From: Patescibacteria group bacterium
Lineage (GTDB): Bacteria; Patescibacteria; Dojkabacteria; J137
DNA: 64,000 nucleotides
Assembly (NCBI GenBank): GCA_963169855.1
Contig: CAUJCN010000002.1
Location: 682,001 to 746,000, forward strand
Direction: 5' to 3'
Below the pieces are notes generated by a model that made no database searches, was not told the origin of the DNA, and was given only the letters and a program-made list of their open reading frames with translations. The position numbers were made by a program, and so were the translations under genes. Shown in pieces: positions 24,501-32,688 of this stretch (the first letter of the stretch is position 1; every line of letters starts with the position of its first letter).

Positions 24501-26960
24501 ATGCAATCAGATATAATAGGAACTATTCTCATAGCGGCACTAATATTAGTACTAGTGATAGTGCTGATTTTCAGTATCTATTCATGGCTTCTTGATGAAC
24601 TAAAAGAAAGAGTATTGATGGATAAATCTTTGAATCTTGTTTTCTACGAAATCAAATTAACCAAAAACAACGATGTAGAAATTAAGGCTATGGAACAATT
24701 GTTCTCTGGTTTAACAGGTTTTGCAGAAGATCTGAAAGGAGTAAAGCAATTCATTGGAGCTAGAACTTTTGTCAGTTTCGAACTAGTCGCTTATTATCAA
24801 AGTATTAGATTCTATGTTGTTTGCCCAAAAAAGATTTCCAGTGTTGTAGATAGATTGATTAACGGAACTTACCCAAGTGCAGAAATTCTAAAAGTTAAAG
24901 AATACAATTTATTCCCAGATAGTGGTCATGTTTCTTACGGAATTCTAGAGCACGATAAAGATTGGAAAATCCCAATTCAAACTTATGAAGAATTACCTGT
25001 TGATAGTTTAGCTACGCTTACAGATGTAATGAGTAAACTAGGTCCAGGTGAATCCGCATGTTTCCAATTAGTTATCGCACCAGCTGGAGGAGGGTGGATT
25101 AATAAATCTAAGGAGTACGCAAAAAAGATTAGAGAAGATGCACAACCAAAAGAAGCTAAGGAGGGAGAAAAAGCTCCTAAGCCACCAAAGCAGAAAGTTC
25201 CAGACGAAACTCTTCAGTTGATCGAAAGAAAAGCAGAAAAGAACGGATTCTTTTCAGATTTAAGAATTGTAGTTTGTTCTCCAGACAAATTTTCTAGTGA
25301 AAACCACATGACTAATATCGTTAGTACATTCGACCAATTCTCTAAGATTGGAGGAAACAAACTAAAAAAAGTAAAGATGAAAAAAGCTGCAGATAGAGCT
25401 AAGTACAAGAATATTGCTAGAGATGTAATCTACAGAATTCCAAGAAGCAAAGCAGTTTTAAATGCAGCAGAACTAGCTACTCTTTATCACTTGCCTAACA
25501 AGAATATTCAAGCTCCGCATATCAAATGGATGATTTCTAAGAAACTTCCAGCACCAGACTTTACAGTTAATACATGGGAAAAAGATTACATGTATATTGG
25601 AAAGAATACTTTCCGAGGTTCAGAAAAAGAAATCTTCTTAAAACCAGATGCAAGACTAAGACACTTCTATATCATCGGACAAACTGGATCTGGTAAATCT
25701 GGATTTATGTTGAGTATGATGGTTCGAGACATCAAGATGGGACATGGGTGTGCGTATATCGATCCACACGGTTCAGATGCAGATAAAGTTCTTCAACAGA
25801 TTCCACCAGAGAGAATAGAGGACGTGATTATTTTCGACCCTTCAGATATAGAAAGACCTTTAGGATTAAACATGTTGGAATTTAAAACTCCTGCTCAAAA
25901 GACTTTGGTTACAAACGAAATGTTGAACATCTTCGATAGTTTATACAACTTGAAAGTAACTGGAGGACCTATGTTCGAACAGTACTTCAGATATGGAATT
26001 ATGCTTTTAACAGAAGATATCGAATCAGGATCAACTTTATTAGAAATTCCTAAGCTCTTCGCAGACGAAGGTTATAGAAACTACAAACTTTCGAAATGTA
26101 AAGATCAGGAAGTTATCGATTTCTGGAGAAAGCAAGCGGAAGCAGCAGGAGGAGAAGCATCGCTAAAAAACATCGTTCCTTATGTTGTTTCTAAACTTGC
26201 ACCATTCTTAACAAACGCTTATCTTAGACCAATTGTTGCTCAGCAGAACTCTACAATCGATTTTAGAGATATTATGGATAACAAAAAAATCCTGATCGCA
26301 AAGTTATCTAAAGGTAGAATCGGAGAATTAAACGCAAACTTATTAGGAATGATCTTAATCGGTAAATTGTTAGTAGGCGCGTTAGAAAGAGACGATATTC
26401 CAGAAGCAGACAGAATTCCTTTCTACTTATACATCGACGAGTTCCAAAACTTCTTAACAGATGGAATTCAAATCATTCTTTCTGAAGCTAGAAAATACAA
26501 GTTATCTTTGACTATTGCTCACCAGTTCTTAGGACAGTTAACAAGACAAGGAGGAGACACAAAGATTAAAGATGCTGTATTCGGTAACGTTGGTAACAAA
26601 GCAATCTTCAGAGTTGGAGAAGAAGATTCACCATTCTTAAGAAAAGTATTAGACGGAGATTTAGAAGAGTCTGATTTACAACAGGCGGAAAACCTTACAG
26701 CATTTACAAAAATCCAGGTTGATGGAAAACCTACCCCAGCATTCACGCTTAGAGCGGTTTACGGCGAGTCTCCATACGATATGATGACAGAACCTAACCC
26801 ACAGCTTGCGGACTTAATTAGACAGATCTCAAGGCTAAAATATGGCAAAGATATTAGCCTTATAGAGAATGAAGTTAAGTTAAGAGGAAGCTTTATTAAA
26901 GAGAAGACCGAGGAAGCTAAGAAACCAGGCGGAATGTTTGGTGGATTCCCTGGGTTTTAA
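24501..26960 (+). CDS. VirD4/TraG/HerA-like membrane-anchored P-loop ATPase
   Basis: 819 residues from ATG 24501. N-terminal membrane helix (about 5-28). Middle region of about 350 residues typical of Patescibacteria homologues. P-loop domain: Walker A GQTGSGKS (about 393), YIDPHGSDADKVL, DVIIFDPSD, LGLNMLEF, Walker B FYLYIDEFQNFL (about 640), and sensor-like LTIAHQFLGQL (about 665), the signature of the TraD/VirD4-HerA group. These hexameric pumps move DNA or protein through type IV secretion channels. With the pilin-like genes upstream it suggests a reduced secretion or DNA-uptake machine; no VirB4-, VirB8-, VirB9- or VirB10-like genes are seen in the window. Confidence 0.8.
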   Translation: MQSDIIGTILIAALILVLVIVLIFSIYSWLLDELKERVLMDKSLNLVFYEIKLTKNNDVEIKAMEQLFSGLTGFAEDLKGVKQFIGARTFVSFELVAYYQSIRFYVVCPKKISSVVDRLINGTYPSAEILKVKEYNLFPDSGHVSYGILEHDKDWKIPIQTYEELPVDSLATLTDVMSKLGPGESACFQLVIAPAGGGWINKSKEYAKKIREDAQPKEAKEGEKAPKPPKQKVPDETLQLIERKAEKNGFFSDLRIVVCSPDKFSSENHMTNIVSTFDQFSKIGGNKLKKVKMKKAADRAKYKNIARDVIYRIPRSKAVLNAAELATLYHLPNKNIQAPHIKWMISKKLPAPDFTVNTWEKDYMYIGKNTFRGSEKEIFLKPDARLRHFYIIGQTGSGKSGFMLSMMVRDIKMGHGCAYIDPHGSDADKVLQQIPPERIEDVIIFDPSDIERPLGLNMLEFKTPAQKTLVTNEMLNIFDSLYNLKVTGGPMFEQYFRYGIMLLTEDIESGSTLLEIPKLFADEGYRNYKLSKCKDQEVIDFWRKQAEAAGGEASLKNIVPYVVSKLAPFLTNAYLRPIVAQQNSTIDFRDIMDNKKILIAKLSKGRIGELNANLLGMILIGKLLVGALERDDIPEADRIPFYLYIDEFQNFLTDGIQIILSEARKYKLSLTIAHQFLGQLTRQGGDTKIKDAVFGNVGNKAIFRVGEEDSPFLRKVLDGDLEESDLQQAENLTAFTKIQVDGKPTPAFTLRAVYGESPYDMMTEPNPQLADLIRQISRLKYGKDISLIENEVKLRGSFIKEKTEEAKKPGGMFGGFPGF

Positions 26961-27028
26961 AATAAATTTCAAATACCAAAAACCAAATTTCAAAATCACA
27001 CTTCCTAATATCCAATTCACTACGCATT

Positions 27029-27037
27029 TGATATAAT
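27029..27037 (+). promoter_or_regulatory. Extended -10 of the tRNA-Ile(UAU) unit
   Basis: TGA-TATAAT (27029-27037). A second TATAAT (27109-27114) lies in the hairpin GCTCAT-ATA-ATGAGC (27104-27118). Region 26961-27158 holds no gene. Confidence 0.5.
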
Positions 27038-27158
27038 TTCGGGACTAAGGTTTTTAGATCCACAGTTCTTTAAAAAAGTGAGATTTTAAATAATAGACCC
27101 TAGGCTCATATAATGAGCAGTTCTTTCCTTGCTGAGGAATGAATCACGTAAGTATAGT

Positions 27159-27232
27159 AGGCCTTTAGCTCAGGTGGTTAGAGCACAGTTCTTATAAAGC
27201 TGGGGTCCGCAGTTCGAGTCTGCGAAGGCCTA
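27159..27232 (+). tRNA. tRNA-Ile(UAU)
   Basis: Complete cloverleaf: acceptor AGGCCTT/AAGGCCT, D-arm GCTC/GAGC, anticodon loop CTTATAA (anticodon TAT at 27193-27195), five-base variable loop, T-arm CGCAG-TTCGAGT-CTGCG, discriminator A, no encoded CCA. It would read AUA directly, whereas most bacteria use tRNA-Ile(CAU) with lysidine. Confidence 0.85.
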
Positions 27233-27255
27233 CTATACTTATTCTTGATTCCGAA

Positions 27256-27380
27256 GTTAAAGCTATGGTCCGGAGTTCAAGTCTGCGAAGGCCTATTATT
27301 TGAGTTTAACTCTTTTCTTTTTAAAGCTGGGGTTCAGTACTTATCACGCTCATCTGTGAGCAGTAATTCCTGAAATTCAA
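27256..27380 (+). pseudogene. tRNA-Ile 3'-half relics and repeated flank
   Basis: At about 27258-27292, AAAGCTATGGTCCGGAGTTC and then AAGTCTGCGAAGGCCTA repeat the 3' half of the tRNA at 27159 with a few changes. A shorter piece, AAAGCTGGGGTTC, lies near 27325. A copy of the upstream hairpin flank GCTCAT...GAGCAGTNNTTCC occurs near 27350. No 5' half is present, so these are not functional tRNAs. They lie between the tRNA and a tyrosine recombinase gene. Confidence 0.6.
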
Positions 27381-27426
27381 GATTTGATACTTCAAATTTC
27401 AGATTTTGAATTTCGAACGAAGTGAG

Positions 27427-28281
27427 TTAGATTTCTTTCAAGCCTCTAAATTCTTTTTCTTTATACTTCTTGCTCAATAGCTCGATGTATCTTTCTGTTG
27501 TAGCTAAAGATTTGTGACCAATGATTGCAGATAATTCTTTTACAGGAACACCGTTAGATAATTGAAACACCAAGAACGCATTTCTAAAATCGTTGACACT
27601 AGCTCCTGTAACTTTAGCTTTTTGAAAGTATCTTGTTAGTGAAGCTCTAATATTTCTGATTTCCATTTTTTTGTTCTTCTTAGTACAAAAAACATATTTT
27701 TCTGGCTGGTTTTCTGCAATATATGCTTTTAGAATATTGTAGATTTTATCCGTCATTGGAATGTCGCGGGGAGGGATAGAGTCTTGCTGAGAAATATGAA
27801 TATTTGGATTCACTCTGTCAAACGTAATGTCGTCTACTTGAAGGTTTGCTAATTCAGAAATCCTAACTCCAGTTTGAACTAAAAGTTCAATCATTGTGTA
27901 GATCTTATCGTTATCCTTGCTAATCTCCCTAATTTTATTGATTTCGTTTACAGTTAGAGTTCTAGGTTTTGGCTGAATATATTTAGGATGAACAATCTTT
28001 CCAGAGAAGTCTTCTTCGATGGCCTTTCTATCAAAAAGGAATTTTACGAAGGTTCTATAAGTATTGATCTTTCTTGCTACAGTCTTAATTGCACTATAGG
28101 ATTTTTTGATTTCCTTATAGATGTTGTTGTAATCTTCGAATCCAAGATCGCAAATTTCCTGATTTCCGCAAAGCGTGATTAACTGCTTAATATCAGCAAT
28201 ATATGCGATAACAGTTGACTTACTCTTCTTCTTTCTTTTAAGATAATCTTGAAACTGATTTAATGCCGTTTGGTTATTCAT
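27427..28281 (-). CDS. Tyrosine recombinase (XerC/XerD-like integrase)
   Basis: 284 residues: SAM-like N-terminal domain (about 1-85) and catalytic domain. Catalytic residues seen: Arg in TGVRISEL (about 139), second-box Arg in NDFRNAF (the usual His of HxxR is Asn), His in IGHKSLATTE, and the nucleophile Tyr in ERYIEL. Such enzymes resolve chromosome dimers or integrate elements. It may be the housekeeping Xer; its position beside tRNA relics also allows an integration history. Divergent from the FtsB-like gene. Confidence 0.85.
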   Translation of the reverse strand: MNNQTALNQFQDYLKRKKKSKSTVIAYIADIKQLITLCGNQEICDLGFEDYNNIYKEIKKSYSAIKTVARKINTYRTFVKFLFDRKAIEEDFSGKIVHPKYIQPKPRTLTVNEINKIREISKDNDKIYTMIELLVQTGVRISELANLQVDDITFDRVNPNIHISQQDSIPPRDIPMTDKIYNILKAYIAENQPEKYVFCTKKNKKMEIRNIRASLTRYFQKAKVTGASVNDFRNAFLVFQLSNGVPVKELSAIIGHKSLATTERYIELLSKKYKEKEFRGLKEI

Positions 28282-28323
28282 CTTATAGTATTTGAACGGG
28301 TTGATCTTATCACAGTTAAAAAA

Positions 28324-28701
28324 ATGCGGTCAATAACAAAAGAACAAAATTCTCAATCTTTTTTTGCAACAGCTTTGCTGATCATACTTTCCATCGTTCT
28401 TTTTATTAACACTTTAAGAGTAGTTGTTAACGGGAAAAATAATTACGACACTTATTTAGAAGAGAAAAAAGGTTTAGACAAGATTGCTGGAAGGAACGAG
28501 GAATTGAGAGAAGAAAAAGAATACGTGACTAGTGAAGAATACAAGTTAATTCTTTTGAGAGATGCAGCAAGACTCGCAACTGGAGCAGAAACACTCTACC
28601 AGATAAAGAGTTCTCCGATCTATTTGGACGAAGAAATTACTTTGCTGGATATCAGCACAAAACAAAACTTCTTTGATTGGTGGTTGAAATTGATCCTATA
28701 A
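28324..28701 (+). CDS. FtsB/DivIC-like septum protein
   Basis: 125 residues from ATG 28324: N-terminal cytoplasmic segment, one membrane helix (about 14-32, ATALLIILSIVLFINTL), a coiled coil (about 45-70) and the typical C-terminal EYVTSEEYKLILLRDAARLA followed by GAETLYQI, which matches the FtsB/DivIC pattern (ARexLgxvkpGExxy). Such proteins join the FtsQLB divisome complex. The ORF could be extended upstream by non-ATG codons, but this would lengthen only a polar tail. Confidence 0.7.
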   Translation: MRSITKEQNSQSFFATALLIILSIVLFINTLRVVVNGKNNYDTYLEEKKGLDKIAGRNEELREEKEYVTSEEYKLILLRDAARLATGAETLYQIKSSPIYLDEEITLLDISTKQNFFDWWLKLIL

Positions 28702-28726
28702 TTCTCATTATTCTCTAAGGTTTTCC

Positions 28727-28756
28727 TTGTGCTTTCCTGTTCTTAATTGATATAAT
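28727..28756 (+). promoter_or_regulatory. Promoter of tRNA-fMet
   Basis: TTGTGC (28727-28732), 18-base spacer, TATAAT (28751-28756), with the tRNA starting 45 bases later. A CACTA/TAGTG leader hairpin lies between. Confidence 0.7.
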
Positions 28757-28800
28757 ACAGAACCTACACTACACAAAAGTTTCGTATAGTGAAAGATTAC

Positions 28801-28875
<75 letters not shown>

Positions 28876-28877
28876 AA

Positions 28878-28906
28878 AGCCCCTACACGTTTGCAGGGGC
28901 TTTTTT
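28878..28906 (+). terminator. Terminator after tRNA-fMet
   Basis: AGCCCCT-acacgtttgc-AGGGGCT followed by T6. A degraded copy of the same hairpin lies at about 29733-29762 after the tRNA relic. Confidence 0.9.
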
Positions 28907-28978
28907 AATTTTGTTTCTTCTGTGATATTCTAAATCATCTTCTTTTCTGATAACTTATAGTCAGATTAATTCAATGAA

Positions 28979-29542
28979 ATGACAATTGCGCTTATTATCA
29001 CAACAATAGCTTTGATTTTGGTTAGCTATTACTTCCAAACTCGTCTAATGGTAAATCATTATAGACAGTATAGTACAGTAAGTGATATGTACAATCTACC
29101 TGAGTATAGAAGTAGCTTCAGGACTGGATTGATGTACACAGGGATGCTGCAGATCATTTGGATTTTACTAATCTCTTCTTTCCAGAATTACAATTTTACC
29201 ATTGGTCATACCATTTTTACCTGCGGAGCTTTTGGAGCAATTTTAATAGGGCTTTTTAGTAAGAAGGATAACTACGTAATACATATACTAGGAGGAAGTC
29301 TGTACTTCTTTTGTCTATCAATTGGTGCTGCCCTAATTGCAGTGCGAGATTTTAATCAAAGTAGTTTTATTGCTATTGCATCATTAATACACGTAATATT
29401 TTGGTTCTTAAGTATCCCAATATTTATAAGAAAAAAGAACGGAACCTTTGCTATCGAAACTATTCACTGTCTACTATCGTATAGTTGGATAGTATTTATC
29501 ACAGGGCACTATATTCTTTCTAACTTAAAATTCTCATTTTAG
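28979..29542 (+). CDS. Multi-pass membrane protein of unknown function
   Basis: 187 residues with about six hydrophobic helices (near 3-20, 50-68, 77-92, 101-121, 129-148, 162-182). The layout recalls the six-helix DUF998 type, but I do not recognise conserved residues. ATG 28979; another ATG five bases upstream is closed at once by TGA. Stands alone between tRNA genes. Confidence 0.55.
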   Translation: MTIALIITTIALILVSYYFQTRLMVNHYRQYSTVSDMYNLPEYRSSFRTGLMYTGMLQIIWILLISSFQNYNFTIGHTIFTCGAFGAILIGLFSKKDNYVIHILGGSLYFFCLSIGAALIAVRDFNQSSFIAIASLIHVIFWFLSIPIFIRKKNGTFAIETIHCLLSYSWIVFITGHYILSNLKFSF

Positions 29543-29544
29543 AT

Positions 29545-29571
29545 TTAGCAAAAACAGCACTCTTCTGCTAA
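29545..29571 (+). promoter_or_regulatory. CIRCE-like operator/promoter, tRNA unit 1
   Basis: TTAGCAAAA-N9-TTCTGCTAA, one mismatched arm position. The right arm overlaps the extended -10 TGCTAAAAT (29566-29574). It stands in front of the damaged tRNA at 29608. Because TTAGCA is spaced 18 bases from TAAAAT it may also serve as -35. Confidence 0.55.
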
Positions 29572-29607
29572 AATTGATCATATTAACTTTTCATTAAAAG
29601 TTGTTAG

Positions 29608-29704
29608 ACCAAGGTAGCTCAGTTGGTTAGAGCACAGGATTCATAACCCTGAGGTCGGCAGTTCGATTCGCCTGCCTGCCGGTAGGCAGGGACCCCCGCA
29701 ACCA
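29608..29704 (+). pseudogene. Chimeric tRNA-Met relic interrupted by a palindromic element
   Basis: The 5' part (acceptor ACCAAGG, D-arm, CAT anticodon arm, T-stem GGCAG and T-loop to 29668) is nearly identical to the tRNA-Met at 29871. The 3' part (GACCCCCGCAACCA, 29691-29704) is that of tRNA-fMet. Between them sits the 20-base palindrome CCTGCCTGCCGGTAGGCAGG (29671-29690). The two acceptor strands cannot pair, so it is not a working tRNA. Confidence 0.75.
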
Positions 29705-29829
29705 AAAGAAATATTACCCAGTGATAATTAAGGAGCCTCTACACGTTTGCAGCGGCTCTTTAGTTATTTAAAGCAGAATTGCAAAATCAGCTAAAGAGCC
29801 CGATAGCACGATCAAAAAGAGATTTTCAA

Positions 29830-29856
29830 TTAGCAAAAATACACTCAATCTGCTAA
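29830..29856 (+). promoter_or_regulatory. CIRCE-like operator/promoter, tRNA-Met and ftsH unit
   Basis: TTAGCAAAA-N9-ATCTGCTAA; the outer six bases of each arm are perfect. Overlaps the extended -10 TGCTAAAAT (29851-29859). Transcription would run through tRNA-Met into ftsH. Confidence 0.55.
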
Positions 29857-29870
29857 AATTTGAAAGCCAA

Positions 29871-29944
29871 ATCAGAGTAGCTCAGTCGGTTAGAGCACAG
29901 GATTCATAACCCTGAGGTCGGCAGTTCGATTCTGCCCTCTGATA
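29871..29944 (+). tRNA. tRNA-Met(CAU), elongator
   Basis: Acceptor ATCAGAG/CTCTGAT, D-arm GCTC/GAGC, anticodon loop TTCATAA, T-arm GGCAG-TTCGATT-CTGCC, discriminator A, no encoded CCA. A tRNA-Ile(UAU) exists in the window, so this CAU tRNA is most likely elongator Met rather than a lysidine tRNA-Ile. It ends 32 bases before ftsH. Confidence 0.85.
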
Positions 29945-29976
29945 TTAATTAAAACTTTTAAACCCTCATAAAATAT

Positions 29977-32352
29977 ATGGAAAACCATTCTCAAGAGAAA
30001 CGAAAGGATATCGACAAGGTACGGGCAGAAATGTCTAAGAAAGTCAGTGAAATGAAGAGAAAAAACAACAAATCACAGAGCGTTTTTTCTTTTGGTTTTA
30101 AATTAAATCCATTGATTCTAATGGTAATTGTTATTCTTGGAATTTTCTTCATACTTCAGTTAATTAACAGAGGTCCAGCTATTCCAAAGATCGGAATTAC
30201 AGATACTGTTAACGGAATAAAAGATAATCGATTCTCTCAGTTTATCGTTCAAAATGATGGTTCTGTTTCAGTTTATGGAAAACAATACTATGTAATCAAT
30301 GAAAGCTCTTCTATTTTAGAATCTCTTAATGATTCAGGAGCTTACAAGTATTCAAATTCAGGTGAAAACGATTTACAAGAAGTTTCTATAGACGAATTGA
30401 TTGCAGAGCTGAATAATAACGACTTAATTTCTCAAATCAAAAATGTATTTAGTAGAGGAGGAAGTGGTATTACTGAATTAGTAATTGGAGATAATTTCAT
30501 CATCGGATTAAGAGGAAAGTCCCAAGGAGATGTGATTGTAAGAGGATCAGGAGAAAAGGACTTGGAATCTAAACTTGAAGCTAGAAACTTATCTTTAGCA
30601 ACATTACCTCAGAAAGTAAGTAAACTAAAGTACTTAGCTAAGAGCGTAGAAAGTTCAGTATTCACTGATAATTTAAAAAATAGTACATTCGACAATGTAA
30701 TTTATCTTAAAGAGAGTGGCTTAATCCTTGCAAAATTAGACGCCCAGGCGTTGTATAAGGCTAGTATCGACTGGACTCCAGTTATCTCATCATTTACAAC
30801 ACTTTTACAGCAGGAAGATATTGATTTGGGATCTTCTGAATTCGAAATCATCACTCAGAATATTAGTGCAGGAATTGGATTAGATCAGATTCTAACAATT
30901 CTTACATTAGTTGGGTTTGTAGTAATTGCATTCATGTTGTTCAGAGGAGTTCAAGGTGGGGGAGGAATGGGAATTGCTCAGTTTGGTCAAAGTAAAGCAA
31001 AACTATTCTTTGGATCTAAGATTGATACAACATTCAAAGATGTTGCAGGAATTGACGAAGCTAGAGACGAACTGAACGAAATTGTAGATTTCTTAAAGAA
31101 TCCTGCAAAATTCAGAAAACTAGGAGCAAGAATTCCAAAGGGAATCTTAATGGTTGGAGCACCTGGAACTGGGAAAACATTGTTAGCAAGAGCAATCGCA
31201 GGAGAAGCTGGTGTTCCATTCTTCCATACATCAGGTTCAGAATTCGAAGAAATGTTAGTTGGAGCAGGAGCTTCTAGAGTTAGGGACTTGTTCACTAAAG
31301 CTAAGAAAGCAGCACCATCTTTGATTTTCATCGATGAAATTGACGCAGTAGCAAGAAAAAGAGGAACAAAAGTTAATACAGGAACTACAGAACAGACACT
31401 AAACCAGATCCTAGTCGAGATGGATGGATTCGAGAAGAATTTAAACGTGATTGTTATTGCTGCTACAAACAGACCAGATGTTCTTGACCCAGCAATCCTA
31501 AGACCTGGAAGATTCGATAGACAAATAAGAATTGAACTTCCAGATATGGAAGGAAGAAAACAAATCCTAGAAGTTCACGGAAAGAATAAACCTTTCGAAG
31601 AATCTGTAAACTTAGAAAGAATAGCAAAAAGAACTGTAGGATTTACAGGAGCAGATTTAGAAAATATTCTTAACGAAGCAGCTATTATTGCAGCTAGAGA
31701 AGATAAAAAGAAAATCTCTGAACACGATATCGACGAAGCTATTTCTAAGGTTGTTCTAGGCCCAGCAAAGAAATCAAGAAAGAGAACAGATAATGAACTG
31801 AAATTAGTAGCTTACCACGAAGCAGGACATGCTGTTGTAGCTAAACTAATTCCAGAATCTACACCAGTTGATAGAATCTCAATTATTTCTAGAGGTTCAT
31901 CCGGAGGAGTAACAATGTTCCTTCCAGAAACAGATGAATACATTGCTTCAAAACGAAAACTATTAGCAGAGATTGCTGTAGGTTTAGGAGGAAGAGCTGC
32001 AGAAGAAATCGCATTAGATGATATTTCTACAGGAGCTTCTAACGATATCGAGAAAGCAACTGCGATGGCAAGAAGAATGGTTCAGAAGTTTGGGATGAGC
32101 GAAAAACTAGGATTAATTCAGTATGGAGATTTCGAATCTAATGAATATCTAGGATATGCTTACAACACAACCAAAGACTATTCAGAAAAAACTGCGGAAG
32201 ACATTGACTCCGAAGTCAAAAGAATTGTAAATGAAGCTTACGAAAGAGCAAAGAAAGTTCTTACTGAGAATAGAGAAAAGTTGGATATTGTGGCAAAAGC
32301 ACTGCTTGATAAAGAAGTGCTTGGTAAAGACGAATTCGACAAATTATTCTAA
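29977..32352 (+). CDS. ftsH: ATP-dependent zinc metalloprotease FtsH
   Basis: Membrane AAA+ protease for damaged membrane and regulatory proteins. 791 residues: first membrane helix about 45-63, an unusually long outer domain (about 64-300; usual length near 75), second helix about 303-323, Walker A GAPGTGKT (about 394), Walker B LIFIDEIDAVA, second region of homology (NRPDVLDPAILRPGRFDRQI), and the zinc site HEAGH (about 614-618) with the downstream Asp in ASNDIEKAT. Catalytic motifs are intact. Promoter region is shared with tRNA-Met and has a CIRCE-like element, so heat-shock control is likely. Confidence 0.95.
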   Translation: MENHSQEKRKDIDKVRAEMSKKVSEMKRKNNKSQSVFSFGFKLNPLILMVIVILGIFFILQLINRGPAIPKIGITDTVNGIKDNRFSQFIVQNDGSVSVYGKQYYVINESSSILESLNDSGAYKYSNSGENDLQEVSIDELIAELNNNDLISQIKNVFSRGGSGITELVIGDNFIIGLRGKSQGDVIVRGSGEKDLESKLEARNLSLATLPQKVSKLKYLAKSVESSVFTDNLKNSTFDNVIYLKESGLILAKLDAQALYKASIDWTPVISSFTTLLQQEDIDLGSSEFEIITQNISAGIGLDQILTILTLVGFVVIAFMLFRGVQGGGGMGIAQFGQSKAKLFFGSKIDTTFKDVAGIDEARDELNEIVDFLKNPAKFRKLGARIPKGILMVGAPGTGKTLLARAIAGEAGVPFFHTSGSEFEEMLVGAGASRVRDLFTKAKKAAPSLIFIDEIDAVARKRGTKVNTGTTEQTLNQILVEMDGFEKNLNVIVIAATNRPDVLDPAILRPGRFDRQIRIELPDMEGRKQILEVHGKNKPFEESVNLERIAKRTVGFTGADLENILNEAAIIAAREDKKKISEHDIDEAISKVVLGPAKKSRKRTDNELKLVAYHEAGHAVVAKLIPESTPVDRISIISRGSSGGVTMFLPETDEYIASKRKLLAEIAVGLGGRAAEEIALDDISTGASNDIEKATAMARRMVQKFGMSEKLGLIQYGDFESNEYLGYAYNTTKDYSEKTAEDIDSEVKRIVNEAYERAKKVLTENREKLDIVAKALLDKEVLGKDEFDKLF

Positions 32353-32365
32353 GAACTTGAAGATA

Positions 32366-32404
32366 AAAAAGACCCGTCCGCCATTGGCGGGGCGGGTCTT
32401 TTTT
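32366..32404 (+). terminator. ftsH terminator carrying a nested palindrome
   Basis: AAAAAGACCCG stem with GCGGGTCTTTTT; the loop is filled by CCGCCATTGGCGG (32378-32390), the same family A element as in the groEL terminator. Its left half is A-rich, so it can act also on - strand transcripts of the gene remnant at 32403. Confidence 0.85.
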
Positions 32405-32688
32405 ATTGCTCGTTAGTAACCTTGGTAGCTTCTTTTGAGGCTCTTACTTCCTTAAAGATCTTTTCACCAAGTTCCTCTAGAAAGATGTAGTGGTGTTCTT
32501 GGGGAACAGGTTCTCCTTTTTTTAAAGCTTTAATAACTGAAATCAATGCTTTCGCAAATTGTCCTCCTCAAAAGGCAAAGTTATCGCCATTTACTTTATC
32601 AAAATAGTTCTTTGGAAGAATAGAGCAGAGTTGTTTTTTTTAAGTCTTCGAACAGTGTTTCTGGTAATGTCTCAGGCAGATTGTTCAT
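32403..32688 (-). pseudogene. Broken gene downstream of the 494-residue helical protein
   Basis: ATG 32688 overlaps the stop of the upstream gene (ATGA). The frame opens MNNLPETLPETLFEDLKK, then a run of eight A (32634-32641) shifts it. In the shifted frame translation would continue through LPKNYFDKVNGDNFAF, meet an in-frame TGA (32568-32570), and resume GGQFAKALISVIKALKKGEP and HHYIFLEELGEKIF to a TAA. Two lesions point to a pseudogene; the A-run alone could be slippage or an assembly error. No family recognised. Confidence 0.6.

Noticed and set aside
27159..28281. A CRISPR-like or mobile defence island around the repeats
   Set aside because: The repeats are tRNA fragments, not regular spacers, and no cas-like or other defence genes lie near.
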